Source of the DNA: Shewanella subflava
Lineage (GTDB): Bacteria > Pseudomonadota > Gammaproteobacteria > Enterobacterales > Shewanellaceae
Length of the DNA: 64,000 nucleotides
Assembly (NCBI RefSeq): GCF_025971955.1
Contig: NZ_JAPDMX010000023.1
Location: forward strand, 1-64,000
Direction: 5' to 3'
Each line of letters begins with the position of its first letter. Positions within the stretch are counted from its first letter, which is position 1. Shown here one piece after another: positions 17,649 through 27,348 of the stretch. The position numbers were made by a program, and so were the translations under genes. The notes below the pieces were generated by a model that worked only from the letters and a program-made list of their open reading frames with translations, did not search any database and was not told the DNA's origin.

Positions 17649-18560
17649 TTGAAATCACCCATTCAACAGTCTTTGTTTATCCCTTATCGACAAGGGCAAT
17701 TGCATGTGCGTTTTATCCCAGCAACAGGGACGAATAAACATCTTACTCCCATTTTGATGTTACATGGCGCGATGTCGAACGGTCGGGTTTTTTATAGTGA
17801 TTCTGGTCGTGGTTTAGGCTGCTTTCTTGCTGAACAAGGTTTTGATATTTATGTACTCGATACCGCAGGAAGGGGTAAGAGTACACCATTGATTGACAAG
17901 CATTATGGCCTAGGCCAGGGGGAAGTCATCAGAGAGCAATTGCCCTTAGTACAGTCATTTATTTTACAACGTCATCCTTTAGCGGCAAAAGTGCACTGGT
18001 GCGCTCATTCCTGGGGCGGCGTATTGATGGCAAGTAGTTTGATCCGCTTTACTGATTTACAAGCGAGTGTGGCATCATTTTTAACTTTTGGCACCAAACG
18101 TACCATTAAAATTAAATCATTGCGCAAATGGCTAATGGTTGACCTTTTTTGGAATCGATTCGCGCCATTTGTTGCCACTAAGCAGGGTTTTTTTGATGCT
18201 TATCGTTATCGCTTTGGTATGGATAATGAAAGCCATCTATCTTTGATTCAATCCATTGACTGGGTAAGAGGTGAGTGGATTGATCATGATGATCATTTTA
18301 ATTATGCCATAGCCGCTCAAAAGACAATCTGGCCAACCACATGGTTTATTGCGGGGAAAAATGACACCGTACTGGGTAACCCTGCGGATGTACAAGATAT
18401 GATGGCAGAGTGTGGTTTTCAGCACGCTGAATATACTTTGCTGGCCAAAGAGCATGGCTATTTATACGATTATGGCCATGCGGATATGTTGACCCATAAG
18501 CAGGCAAGTGAAGATCACTTTATTAAAGTGAAGCACTGGTACTTAGCACAATCGGATTAG
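17649..18560 (+). CDS. Alpha/beta-fold hydrolase
   Basis: A 303-residue cytoplasmic alpha/beta hydrolase. HGAMSNG (residues about 39-45) is the oxyanion loop, and CAHSWGG (about residues 118-124) is the nucleophile elbow with an active serine. GKNDTVLGN near the C-terminus holds the acid, and HGYLYDYGHAD the histidine. The start is TTG at 17649, since the protein-like sequence begins there and no nearby ATG is in frame. Substrate not recognised; its closest relatives are lysophospholipase or esterase-like enzymes. No operon partners: the following gene is on the other strand. Confidence 0.75.
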   Translation: MKSPIQQSLFIPYRQGQLHVRFIPATGTNKHLTPILMLHGAMSNGRVFYSDSGRGLGCFLAEQGFDIYVLDTAGRGKSTPLIDKHYGLGQGEVIREQLPLVQSFILQRHPLAAKVHWCAHSWGGVLMASSLIRFTDLQASVASFLTFGTKRTIKIKSLRKWLMVDLFWNRFAPFVATKQGFFDAYRYRFGMDNESHLSLIQSIDWVRGEWIDHDDHFNYAIAAQKTIWPTTWFIAGKNDTVLGNPADVQDMMAECGFQHAEYTLLAKEHGYLYDYGHADMLTHKQASEDHFIKVKHWYLAQSD

Positions 18561-18578
18561 CAGCTCGAATGTTTCAAA

Positions 18579-20969
18579 TTAACTGGGTTCTTTGACTTTG
18601 GTTAATTGTGGGAAACGTAACAAAACTTCTTGACTGATATCGAGAAACTCACCTAAACCTATGACTTGCCATAGTTGTTCTTCAAGTTGTTTGGCTTTGT
18701 GGTTAGCATGGATTTGAATGTAAGCTAATTCACGTCGAATATAGGTCATATCGGGTTTGTCGGCCATACCAAAGTAAACCCTTAAAGCCATAAATCGGCC
18801 TAATCTTTGGCCTTGTGCAATGAAGGCAAGTTGCTCTTCAGTAGTTAAATCGGAAGTGATTTTACAATTAAGATTAATCGTGCCGCGCGCATGGCGAGTT
18901 ATTTGGATAAACACTTCAAAAAACTGTAAGTCTGTGATCGTTTTCATGGCTTTGATTGGCTCAAGGATGCGATCTTTGAAAACCCCATTTTCCATTATTG
19001 GTGCGAGGTTATACTGCATAATTTGTTCAGTATCTTGTGAGAATAAATGACTGATTTCATCCACTTTAGTCCCAATCCCAATCGCTGAGATACTAAAGGA
19101 TTTACTGTGTTTCTCGACAAAGTAGGGCACGCTAGCTATTTCACGCATCATCAGGTTTTTCATGCCATCGGCCAGCTCTTTTTGTTCGCCGTCTTTGTCT
19201 GACAATTTTTCAAGTTTGTCTTGATTATGGCTGATGAGTTTACTTAAAAACTCTACTCCCATATGGGGATCATGACCAATCAAAGCGCTTAAATGAAGCA
19301 CTTTACTATCAGACCGAGTACGTATCAGTTGATATGACAAGTTATTTAAGTTTGTTTTACCCGCTTTCGCTTGTAAGCGAGGAAAACTAATAATTACTGA
19401 TGCTGGGGTGGTAAAGTCCATCGGTTCATCTAGGGTGATTTGTAGCCCACGACTTGAAATATCATGGGTAATACCTGAGGCGGTTTTATTTCCTTGTTTA
19501 ATTGTGACTAACGTTTTAAAAGCAAAGCGTGACTCGTGGCGACGCTCTGTAAATGGCATCGATATTTTTTTGATGCTATTGGCATTTATTTTTCGCTGGG
19601 CAAATACCTTCAGTTGGTTAACATCTTGGTCTTTAAACCAGGATTGATACTGTGAATTGACCTGACTGTTGGTGAGGTCACAGATTTGGACGATATGACT
19701 AAAACTGGCTAATTGCTGCTCTGTTAATGCCCCGTAGCGAGCATCATCACCCGGTAGGGTTGAGGTTTTATAATTTTGTTGATGATCGATTCGTTGGCTG
19801 GTGAGTTTAAATATACGCCAACTTGGCTTTTTGGACCCAAACCCCAAGAACAAGCCTAAGTGACCATTTTGGATTAACTCAAATTGGCTGGCTGAATAAA
19901 AGTGCACTTTACCGTTGGCGACGTGAGTAAAACAAAAAATGATTTGATGCTCTGCTATGTCGGGCGATTTTATCAGATGCACCAAACGATTATTGGTCAG
20001 CATCCCGGGAAGTTGGCTGACATCTCTTTCATCTTGGAATAAATGCATCAAAGAATGGTTACCGCGCCCAAGTAAGGCATGGGTAATGTGTGGTTTGCCT
20101 TCTTTGATGGAGATATACAAAGGTAAATGTGGTTGCAAAGGCAAATAATGCCGCTCAAACCCTAATCCAGTGGCGTTAACAATGACATCGTTAACATCCA
20201 CTTTATAGCGAAACTTGTATCCTTGAATTAGCTGGGTAATCACCTTATCGAGCTCTTCGCCGACCCCAAGTCGCTTTAATCTGAAGATGGCGTTGTCATC
20301 TTTATTTTGTATATCAACAATTTGGTAATCAACACCTTGTTGTAGATCTTCAAAATAAAACTCTTCATTCAAATCAAGCAACTTTACGCGCAAGGGCTTT
20401 TCGGTTTGAAAGTTATGTTTAACAGGTAATTTTACTCTTGCGCCACCTACGGATAAGTCGAGGGTTGCGCCTAACACTTCTGCACTGCCTGATTGTGATG
20501 CTGAGATTTTAATGCTGTAGTTCATGCGCTCTTCACTACGATTAAAATAACTGCCTAATACTATGCCAGGGACGATAAACGGGAAGGTGCCGGTGACGAT
20601 TTCTTGAGTTGGAGATTCTTGTCTTTGTTGCTTACGCATTTTGTGCTGTTTAATCACATTTTCGTAAACGCCTAAAGTGTATTTATTACGATAAATGGGT
20701 AAGGCTTGTTCAAGGGCTTCTTTTGACGGTGCATCTAAAAAGTGTCTTTGTTTACCAATCACAACTTCTTCGCAAGGCAGCTCGGTTTTATCTCGTAAAT
20801 CAATTATGCGCGTACAAGGTGCCGAAATACGATTAAGCTCCATTTTCAGTAAAAAACGGGTAGAATTCGACTCATCAGCCGTGAAGCTTTCGAACAGTTC
20901 CTGAAAGTCAGGTTCCATCAGCAGGGGTTTGAGTTGTTCTATTAGCGCGCTGTGATTGTCTAGGCTCAT
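18579..20969 (-). CDS. Large protein with two PilZ domains
   Basis: PilZ domains bind cyclic di-GMP. This 796-residue protein has one degenerate PilZ-like region (about 144-245, DLSVGGARV at 171-179) and one canonical domain (about 473-600) with RRHESR at 476-481 and DISSRGLQI at 503-511, both motifs being intact. No signal peptide or clear membrane helix is visible, so it is cytoplasmic. The regions between and after the PilZ domains were not recognised. The second domain should bind c-di-GMP; the output is not known. Another PilZ protein is encoded 1.6 kb away (22571-22936), and an EAL-type protein is at 31938. Confidence 0.75.
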   Translation of the reverse strand: MSLDNHSALIEQLKPLLMEPDFQELFESFTADESNSTRFLLKMELNRISAPCTRIIDLRDKTELPCEEVVIGKQRHFLDAPSKEALEQALPIYRNKYTLGVYENVIKQHKMRKQQRQESPTQEIVTGTFPFIVPGIVLGSYFNRSEERMNYSIKISASQSGSAEVLGATLDLSVGGARVKLPVKHNFQTEKPLRVKLLDLNEEFYFEDLQQGVDYQIVDIQNKDDNAIFRLKRLGVGEELDKVITQLIQGYKFRYKVDVNDVIVNATGLGFERHYLPLQPHLPLYISIKEGKPHITHALLGRGNHSLMHLFQDERDVSQLPGMLTNNRLVHLIKSPDIAEHQIIFCFTHVANGKVHFYSASQFELIQNGHLGLFLGFGSKKPSWRIFKLTSQRIDHQQNYKTSTLPGDDARYGALTEQQLASFSHIVQICDLTNSQVNSQYQSWFKDQDVNQLKVFAQRKINANSIKKISMPFTERRHESRFAFKTLVTIKQGNKTASGITHDISSRGLQITLDEPMDFTTPASVIISFPRLQAKAGKTNLNNLSYQLIRTRSDSKVLHLSALIGHDPHMGVEFLSKLISHNQDKLEKLSDKDGEQKELADGMKNLMMREIASVPYFVEKHSKSFSISAIGIGTKVDEISHLFSQDTEQIMQYNLAPIMENGVFKDRILEPIKAMKTITDLQFFEVFIQITRHARGTINLNCKITSDLTTEEQLAFIAQGQRLGRFMALRVYFGMADKPDMTYIRRELAYIQIHANHKAKQLEEQLWQVIGLGEFLDISQEVLLRFPQLTKVKEPS

Positions 20970-21186
20970 CTTCTTTTATCGTTGTTAATGCTTCTCGTGA
21001 GTCTGGCTGTTAATCTTATCGGCATGAAGAGATATCGCTTTATCAATTGTTTGGTTTAAATCTGATTCTATACTGAATTCCAATCAATGATAAAGTTTAG
21101 CAAACAATTATAGTGTGGGCGTTTATTTACAGAGAACGGGATAACGTTCATTTGTGACCTTTTAATCATATTTACTGATGAGTATT

Positions 21187-22551
21187 ATGGCAAAGAATAA
21201 AACAGCATATGTATGTAACGAATGTGGTCAAGATTTTCCCCGCTGGCAAGGTCAATGTAATGCTTGTCAGGAATGGAACACGATTACTGAGGTGCGTTTA
21301 GGCGCGAGTAGTGCAACGCGAACTCATCAATTTAGTGGTTATGCTGGTGAGACCAGCAAAAAAGTGCAAACACTTGATCAAATTGACTTAAATGAATTAC
21401 CCCGTATTGCCAGTACATTTGCTGAACTCGACAGAGTATTAGGCGGCGGTATTGTTCCAGGCAGCGCGATTTTAATTGGCGGACACCCTGGGGCCGGTAA
21501 AAGTACACTGTTATTACAAACCCTGTGTCAGCTTGCGCAAACTATGCCGGCACTCTATGTCACTGGTGAAGAGTCTTTACAGCAAGTGGCTATGCGCGCG
21601 CATCGATTGGGATTACCGACACAAAATTTACGTATGTTGTCAGAGACAAGCGTAGAAGCTATTTGTGATGTGGCTTTACAAGAAAAGCCAAAAGTAATTG
21701 TTGTCGACTCGATTCAAGTGATGCACATGAGCGACATTCAATCTTCGCCTGGCAGTGTTTCACAGGTACGAGAATCGGCATCTTATCTGACACGATTTGC
21801 AAAGCAGCATAGCATCGCAGTGATTATGGTTGGTCATGTCACTAAAGATGGCAGTTTGGCTGGCCCTAAAGTGTTAGAGCATTGTATTGATTGCTCGGTG
21901 ATGTTTGAGGGAGACAGCGACAGTCGTTATCGCACCCTACGCTCCCATAAAAATCGTTTTGGTGCGATTAATGAGTTAGGCGTTTTTGCGATGACCGAGC
22001 GAGGATTAAAAGAAGTGGCTAACCCTTCTGCCATATTTTTATCCAGAGGCGAGGAAGCGGCATCGGGTTCATTAGTCATGGTCGTGTGGGAGGGCACGCG
22101 TCCATTATTGGTCGAGTTGCAAGTGCTGGTTGATAGTTCTGCCATGTCCAACCCTCGAAGAGTTGCGGTAGGCATGGATGCGAACCGTTTAGCCATGCTA
22201 CTGGCCGTTATGCACCGCCATGGTGGATTGTTGATGTCTGATCAAGACGTTTTTGTAAACGTGGTGGGCGGGGTAAAGGTCACTGAAACCAGTGCCGATC
22301 TCACCTTACTGTTGGCAATGGTGTCGAGTTTTCGTGGTGAAGTATTGCCTAGCGATCTTGTTGTATTTGGTGAGGTAGGTCTATCGGGTGAAATTAGACC
22401 CGTACCGAATGGTCAAGAACGGTTAATCGAAGCCGCTAAACATGGCTTTAAACGCGCTATAGTGCCTAAAGCCAATGCACCTAAAAAACCGCCATTAGGA
22501 ATGGAAGTGATAGGGGTAAGTAAATTGTCTGAAGCGCTAGACGCACTATAA
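21187..22551 (+). CDS. radA: DNA repair protein RadA (Sms)
   Basis: RadA acts in processing of branched DNA and recombination intermediates. The protein has a C4 zinc motif (CNECG-x8-CNAC) at the N-terminus, Walker A GHPGAGKST (about residues 95-103), the RadA-specific KNRFG motif in HKNRFGAIN (about 256-260), and a Lon-protease-like C-terminal domain. The ATG at 21187 starts MAKNKTAYVC as in E. coli; an ATG at 21178 would add three residues. Length 454, near the E. coli 460. Upstream is the divergent PilZ gene. Confidence 0.95.
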   Translation: MAKNKTAYVCNECGQDFPRWQGQCNACQEWNTITEVRLGASSATRTHQFSGYAGETSKKVQTLDQIDLNELPRIASTFAELDRVLGGGIVPGSAILIGGHPGAGKSTLLLQTLCQLAQTMPALYVTGEESLQQVAMRAHRLGLPTQNLRMLSETSVEAICDVALQEKPKVIVVDSIQVMHMSDIQSSPGSVSQVRESASYLTRFAKQHSIAVIMVGHVTKDGSLAGPKVLEHCIDCSVMFEGDSDSRYRTLRSHKNRFGAINELGVFAMTERGLKEVANPSAIFLSRGEEAASGSLVMVVWEGTRPLLVELQVLVDSSAMSNPRRVAVGMDANRLAMLLAVMHRHGGLLMSDQDVFVNVVGGVKVTETSADLTLLLAMVSSFRGEVLPSDLVVFGEVGLSGEIRPVPNGQERLIEAAKHGFKRAIVPKANAPKKPPLGMEVIGVSKLSEALDAL

Positions 22552-22570
22552 AGTGCGTTTATAATGATGC

Positions 22571-22936
22571 TTATTCTTCTGGTTGAATAAGCATTTCCAG
22601 TTCACGGTTAAGTAATTCAGCATCACCAAGGTTAAGCTCAATAATTCGACGTAAATGACTGATACTTTCAACATCAATATGCAAGCTACGCAAGCCTAAA
22701 TGATGACTGGTTTTATGAACCACTTCAGTATGCATGACAAGTTGCACATCTGAGTCGGGTAACACAAACTCTAATATCACACGGCTGTGTAGCTCGCCGG
22801 TGAAAAGTTCTGGAATTTCAACCAGTGCGCCATTTAGGCTTAAATCAAGAATTGTGGTGCGCCAAGTCGAATCATCTTGAGCAAGATAAGCATTAGCATC
22901 AAATAAAATTCGAGAAAACTTGCGTCTTTCATCCAT
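22571..22936 (-). CDS. Single PilZ-domain protein
   Basis: A 121-residue protein that is almost only a PilZ domain: ERRKFSR at residues 3-9 and DLSLNGALVE at 31-40 are the two c-di-GMP-binding motifs, both intact. It should bind c-di-GMP and act through protein contact. It converges on radA (20-base gap between the stops) and lies 3' of a decayed histidine kinase on the same strand. Its partner is not known. Confidence 0.85.
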   Translation of the reverse strand: MDERRKFSRILFDANAYLAQDDSTWRTTILDLSLNGALVEIPELFTGELHSRVILEFVLPDSDVQLVMHTEVVHKTSHHLGLRSLHIDVESISHLRRIIELNLGDAELLNRELEMLIQPEE

Positions 22937-23014
22937 TGGTCAGTCCTTAATAATTTAACGCATGGCTAACTTTAGCATACGTTACCTTTGTCTATAAAAC
23001 AGTAATCATTTCGC

Positions 23015-23330
23015 CTAATAGGTGATTATTTCTTCCGTGAGTATGAAACATAATCCGACTCCTTGGTCTGGTGATGTGTTTAAAGTAACCTGACCTTCAA
23101 CTACTTGTACCACCAAATTAAAAACCATATCTCATTCCTCTATAATCTTGGCCGCATTTTGTGGAAAAGAATGGCTGAATATTTGTGCTGGTATATCGGC
23201 CAATATACCGCAACCATCTTCAGAATTAATGATTTTTAAGCTTTACAGGTTAAGATTAAAGCAAGCTCACCCACTTTATCATCAGCACTGTTAGATCGTT
23301 AATGATGTTGGCGAGAGACAGTTTTTAGAC
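23015..23330 (-). pseudogene. Remnant of a sensor histidine kinase (HATPase end)
   Basis: On the minus strand, protein-like fragments match the C-terminal ATP-binding domain of a histidine kinase. They include an NGCGI-type G1 box (INSEDGCGILADIPAQIF, about 23175-23230), FSHSFPQN in place of the usual FEPFFTTK, and after a stop a last segment of MVFNLVVQVVEGQVTLN starting at 23128. That resembles the final strand and helix of the domain (GLGMHMVFNLVVQ with small-residue strand). The G2 glycine loop and the H box are gone and stops are in frame, so the gene is dead. It sits next to the PilZ gene. Confidence 0.6.
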
Positions 23331-23483
23331 CATCATAAATGGACTCTCAAATCTGTTGAATTTTGCTGGTTGAATGTTATCCGCTCACTTAAGAGTCGCG
23401 TTTGTTTGTCATTTGTATTGTGATATTTAAGTTTATAGCTAAATCAAGGAAATGCTAATTGGTGCTGATTTGAAAAAATAAAA

Positions 23484-23505
23484 AAGGAGCCATATTGGCT
23501 CCTTT
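23484..23505 (-). terminator. Terminator of the YjiH-type gene
   Basis: Read on the minus strand, GGAGCC-AATAT-GGCTCC (23486-23502, minus reading) is flanked by complementary AAA/TTT and followed by a T-rich tract. It stands 22 bases after the stop of the gene ending at 23527. Confidence 0.85.
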
Positions 23506-23526
23506 GCAGTTTTTATCATTCAAATT

Positions 23527-24885
23527 TTACAAAATGAGATGTCCCATTAAGGCAATAACAGGTAACGTCACTATGGTGCGTAAAATGAAAATCACAAATA
23601 ATTCTAAAAAGTTGACCGGAATTTTACTGCCAATCAGTAATGCACCCACTTCACTCATATAAATGAGCTGTGTGACAGACAAGGCTGCTATTACAAAGCG
23701 TGTGAGATCTGATTCAATTGAACTTGCTAAAATTGAAGGGATAAACATATCAGCAAATCCGACAACGATGGTTTTTGATGCTGCAGTGGCTTCTGGAATT
23801 TGTAATAGTTCCAGTAACGGAATAAACGGCATGCCTAAATAGTTAAATATAGGCGTATATTCGGCAAGAATAAGAGCCATAGTGCCAATTGCCATAACCA
23901 CTGGAATGATACCGAAAATCATATCGACAACATTTTTTAAGCCGTCGGTAAAAACTTTTTTCACGCTGGTGGCTTGTGATGCGCGGCTGAGCGCTTGATG
24001 GTATCCCCATGAAAACACCCCATGTCCTTGTGGGACTATTTCATCATCAGGGTGACGGGGGGTGTTATCAATGTAGTGGTCTTTTTTCCATGATAATGGC
24101 GGCAATTTGGGAACAATTATCGCAGCCATTATGCCTGCAAAACAAACTGTCAGATAAAAGGGCACAAACAGGTGCTCTAAGCGAACCTGAGAAATGACCA
24201 CCAAGCTAAAGGTGATTGACACGGCTGAAAATGTGGTACCAATAACTGCGGCTTCTCGTTGGGTGTAAAAACGCGTTTCGTATTGTTGGCTGGTCATCAA
24301 AATGCCGACACTGCCATCACCTAGCCATGAAGCGATACAATCGATTGCACTACGCCCAGGTAAATTAAAGATTGGGCGCATGATTTTAGTTAGCATGGTG
24401 CCAAAAAACTCAAGCAAACCGAAATTTAATAATAGCGGTAATAGCATACCGGCAAAGATAAATACTGAAAATAAAACTGGAAGTAAGTCGTTATACACTA
24501 AGCTGCCAGTATTCTCTGAAATAATCATTTCAGGGCCAATATTAAAGCAAGTTAGGGTAATAAATATGGCTCCGACAACGCGCATCAATAACCAAAAGCC
24601 CGATACGTTCAGTAACGCGGTTAAAAAGTGGCTTTTACGAACGAAAGCGGGGCGGATGATGGCGGCTAATACTGAAATAATGGCCATAAAAATGACGATG
24701 CCCGTAACAATAAGTTGTATTGAGCCTCCCATTGCCGATTGCAACGCTTTAGAAACGATAGCAATTGGGATGGTTAACCCATTTTCAGTAGTGACCGGCA
24801 TGATAAAAAGTAACAGACCAATTAAAGAAGGGATAATAAAAGTCAGTATCGTTTTTAAGTTATGTCTTGGTTTTTGTTGGTTCAC
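23527..24885 (-). CDS. YjiH-family membrane protein (nucleoside-recognition GATE domain)
   Basis: A 452-residue integral inner-membrane protein with about ten hydrophobic helices. The sequence resembles the YjiH/nucleoside-recognition (GATE) domain family; characteristic parts include WLGDGSVGILM and GFADMFIPSILA. The family may transport or sense small molecules, but no substrate is established. No operon partners. The gene has its own 470-base upstream region shared with the divergent DUF998 gene. Confidence 0.7.
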   Translation of the reverse strand: MNQQKPRHNLKTILTFIIPSLIGLLLFIMPVTTENGLTIPIAIVSKALQSAMGGSIQLIVTGIVIFMAIISVLAAIIRPAFVRKSHFLTALLNVSGFWLLMRVVGAIFITLTCFNIGPEMIISENTGSLVYNDLLPVLFSVFIFAGMLLPLLLNFGLLEFFGTMLTKIMRPIFNLPGRSAIDCIASWLGDGSVGILMTSQQYETRFYTQREAAVIGTTFSAVSITFSLVVISQVRLEHLFVPFYLTVCFAGIMAAIIVPKLPPLSWKKDHYIDNTPRHPDDEIVPQGHGVFSWGYHQALSRASQATSVKKVFTDGLKNVVDMIFGIIPVVMAIGTMALILAEYTPIFNYLGMPFIPLLELLQIPEATAASKTIVVGFADMFIPSILASSIESDLTRFVIAALSVTQLIYMSEVGALLIGSKIPVNFLELFVIFILRTIVTLPVIALMGHLIL

Positions 24886-25358
24886 GGTTTCTGTACCTTA
24901 AAATCTACCCATTTTGGCAGCGAATAATTATCTAATCCGTCCATGAGGCGCTTACTGAAAGTTCGTCATGATTTTTGTGCGGCAAGGTTACCGCCAATTT
25001 CAGTCTAAGTAAAATGAATCACATAAATGCATAGTTATCACTTATTTTTGATTAACTATATTGTAAAGCAAAAATAGGCATTTGTAATGATAAATTAATT
25101 TGTAATCAATGTGTTAAGTTTGTGTGTTTTGCTTTTTAAAGGTGTTGCATCAAGGATGTGTGATTGAAAGATCTTTAGTTATCCGTTGAAGCATTATTTT
25201 TGGCATCTTTATTGTGGTTATGAGGTTATGATATTCAATAAATCTGCCGTTTATTCACATATTGCAGTGATATGGTTTAACATTCTGTCGTGGATAACGC
25301 AGTATTTAATAAATATATGGCATAAACTTGCTGTGGGTAACTTGTATAAATTGGTGTT
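24886..25358. other. AT-rich divergent promoter region
   Basis: No coding frame is supported. The stretch separates YjiH (minus) from the DUF998 gene (plus) and holds both promoters. It is AT-rich with several TTGATT/TATAGT-like pieces, but no single promoter stands out. Confidence 0.4.
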
Positions 25359-26045
25359 ATGACAAACAAAGATAAAATCAAACAACTGGCGATACGTTTT
25401 GGTTTGTTGGGGTGTTTTGGCCTTTTCTTAGGTTTAGCTATTTCGATCGTCATAGAATCAGTAAATGCTAATATTGATGGTTTTTTGTTGTTTAAAAAGA
25501 GTATCAGTGAACTGGGTTATTATGGGCATTCACAGGCAGCACTCCTGCTTAACGGAGGGCTATTTTTTGGCAGTTTAGCTATTGCTCTGGCCAACTTATT
25601 TGCATTACAGGTGACTAAAGGCTGGCTTAAATATCCCTTTTGGCTTAGTTTCTCCGCAAGCTTTTTGGCTTTAGCCGCAACAGGCTTATTCCCGTTAAAT
25701 GTGTATCATTTGCACCTTCATGGTTTAAGCTATTTATTCATTTTTGTGTGTTGTGCCAGTATTACCTTTATGGCGTACGCTATTCAGATAGGATGGCGAG
25801 AAGTTAAACTGCCTTTGCTGCTGTCTTTTATTTGCTTATGCCTTAATGTTAGTGTGTTTATTTTACCTTATGCTGGACTCACTTCAGCGCCATCTGTAAC
25901 CGCAAATTACATGGACATCATTGCTTCATCGGCGACATTATCCCCTAAACCCAATTTATGGTGGCAGGCTTTAACACAATGGGGCAGTGATATCATTTTG
26001 GTGTTATGGGTATTATCGCTGCTCTCTTGGGTGAGAAAATTATAA
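25359..26045 (+). CDS. DUF998-type membrane protein
   Basis: A 228-residue inner-membrane protein with about six hydrophobic helices. KSISELGYYGHSQA (residues about 44-57) is the kind of ISELG motif seen in the DUF998 family of unknown function. It is alone, with non-coding sequence on both sides. The function is not known; relatives in other bacteria are annotated only as hypothetical membrane proteins. Confidence 0.6.
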   Translation: MTNKDKIKQLAIRFGLLGCFGLFLGLAISIVIESVNANIDGFLLFKKSISELGYYGHSQAALLLNGGLFFGSLAIALANLFALQVTKGWLKYPFWLSFSASFLALAATGLFPLNVYHLHLHGLSYLFIFVCCASITFMAYAIQIGWREVKLPLLLSFICLCLNVSVFILPYAGLTSAPSVTANYMDIIASSATLSPKPNLWWQALTQWGSDIILVLWVLSLLSWVRKL

Positions 26046-26448
26046 CTTTTGATATAACGCCAAATGAGTGTGCGTTTATATTCAAGTTTGATAATTATGA
26101 ATAGTGTTTGGTTTTAGTCGCGTTTAGTTATGCTGGAATGGGCGATACGCGCATCTATCCTCTTTAGTATTTGCCTAACGTATCGGTTTGAGGGTGAGTA
26201 CTTCAATGTATCTTGTATCAATCAGGCTCAGTTATTTATATCTCATCTAAGTGGCGATTAAAGGTGCTGTTGCCCCTTTGTCGGTTGAACTTTACTTGAT
26301 TTAACAATGTTTTATTGCAGCGAGTGGGTGGGAGCCTTATCATCCAAGTTATGCTTTTTACACAGCTGATTCAATAAAGTCCCAAACCTTTTTAGCCGCC
26401 TAATATCGCAGCGTGTGCAGACAACTCGCTGCAAAAAAATCTATAAAA
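26046..26448. other. Non-coding stretch with 11-bp inverted repeat
   Basis: No gene is supported. TTGCAGCGAGT (26315-26325) is repeated in inverse as ACTCGCTGCAA (26424-26434), 98 bases apart. The second copy also forms a short hairpin with GCAGCG at 26408-26413. A protein-like short frame on the minus strand (reading RRLKRFGTLLNQLCKKHNLD) lies between the repeats. It could be the trace of a small element, but nothing identifies it. Confidence 0.35.
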
Positions 26449-27339
26449 TCAATGAGTATCAGTCACATTGTCTTGTAGATGCATTCCTGGTTCACCATAC
26501 CAGTAGCCATTACACTCTTTGGATGGACACACAAGGTTTATGCTTGTTAGGTCAATTTCATCGCGGTTAGATATCTGTTTGATTAGCGTGATATCATCAA
26601 ATCCTGATGGCGATATCCTAAAATAATTTACCCCCATAGCAGACATTGCGGCCATTTGGTTAATCAAATTTACTTTGGCGGCAGACTGAGTTTGTATTCC
26701 ATTGAGTCTTAGTAATGGTTGCGACTCTTGAGTTTGGGTTAGTATGCCTTTGGGATATTGTTGGCAAATAATTTGGCAATCTAACTTGGGCTTTTGATGG
26801 TGTTTGGCTGTAAAACATCGAGCAGAATGTGCCAAGGGAATGTAACCATAACCGAGCACTTCAGTTTCAAATTCATGTGATTTTTCCGCCAACACCTGTT
26901 GCAACCACTGTTTTGATAATTCGTAGGGCATTACAAATCGTGTCATGCCCACTTTTTGCATAATATCCAGACTGGCGCGATTGTAGAGATTCAAGTTTGG
27001 ACCAGCCACAAATGGGACTACAGCTTCTAAGGCGAGGTTCACCGCTGCCATATCATTCGCCTCTATCGCAAATTCAGCATTATCGATGATACGTTTCAGT
27101 TCAACTAATTCTGATGCTGACTCAATTAAGGTCAATGTCGACAGAATGACCCTTTTACCTGTGTTGCTTAATAATCTCGCTAATTCAAGATAATCTTTAT
27201 ATTTTAATTCGCGGCGGCGACTGCAAATCACTTCACCCAAGTAAACGGTGTCTATTGGCGTGTCTGCAATGGCTTCATAATATGCAAATGTCGCCTGTTT
27301 ATTCCAGCAGTATGTGAGTGGTCCGAGGGATAAATTCAT
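26449..27339 (-). CDS. ubiV: Ubiquinone biosynthesis protein UbiV (U32 family)
   Basis: UbiV works with UbiU as a 4Fe-4S hydroxylase complex for ring hydroxylations of ubiquinone without oxygen, using prephenate. The 296-residue protein has the iron-sulphur cysteines typical of UbiV: one in EVICSRRR near residue 40 and a cluster in SARCF-x10-DCQIIC (near 180-200). It lies 9 bases after ubiU on the same strand, and ubiT is divergent, the arrangement known from E. coli. Start MNLSLGPL at 27339 was taken. Confidence 0.9.
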   Translation of the reverse strand: MNLSLGPLTYCWNKQATFAYYEAIADTPIDTVYLGEVICSRRRELKYKDYLELARLLSNTGKRVILSTLTLIESASELVELKRIIDNAEFAIEANDMAAVNLALEAVVPFVAGPNLNLYNRASLDIMQKVGMTRFVMPYELSKQWLQQVLAEKSHEFETEVLGYGYIPLAHSARCFTAKHHQKPKLDCQIICQQYPKGILTQTQESQPLLRLNGIQTQSAAKVNLINQMAAMSAMGVNYFRISPSGFDDITLIKQISNRDEIDLTSINLVCPSKECNGYWYGEPGMHLQDNVTDTH

Positions 27340-27348
27340 ATCAAATAC

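Noticed and set aside
24302..24901. A 199-codon + strand open frame opposite the YjiH-type gene
   Set aside because: It is a mirror of a hydrophobic membrane protein on the other strand and has no start region or family match. The minus-strand gene explains the sequence.
26320..26440. A small minus-strand protein between ubiV and the DUF998 gene
   Set aside because: The frame reads plausibly (RRLKRFGTLLNQLCKKHNLD) but has no start codon in a good context and no RBS, and lies between inverted repeats.
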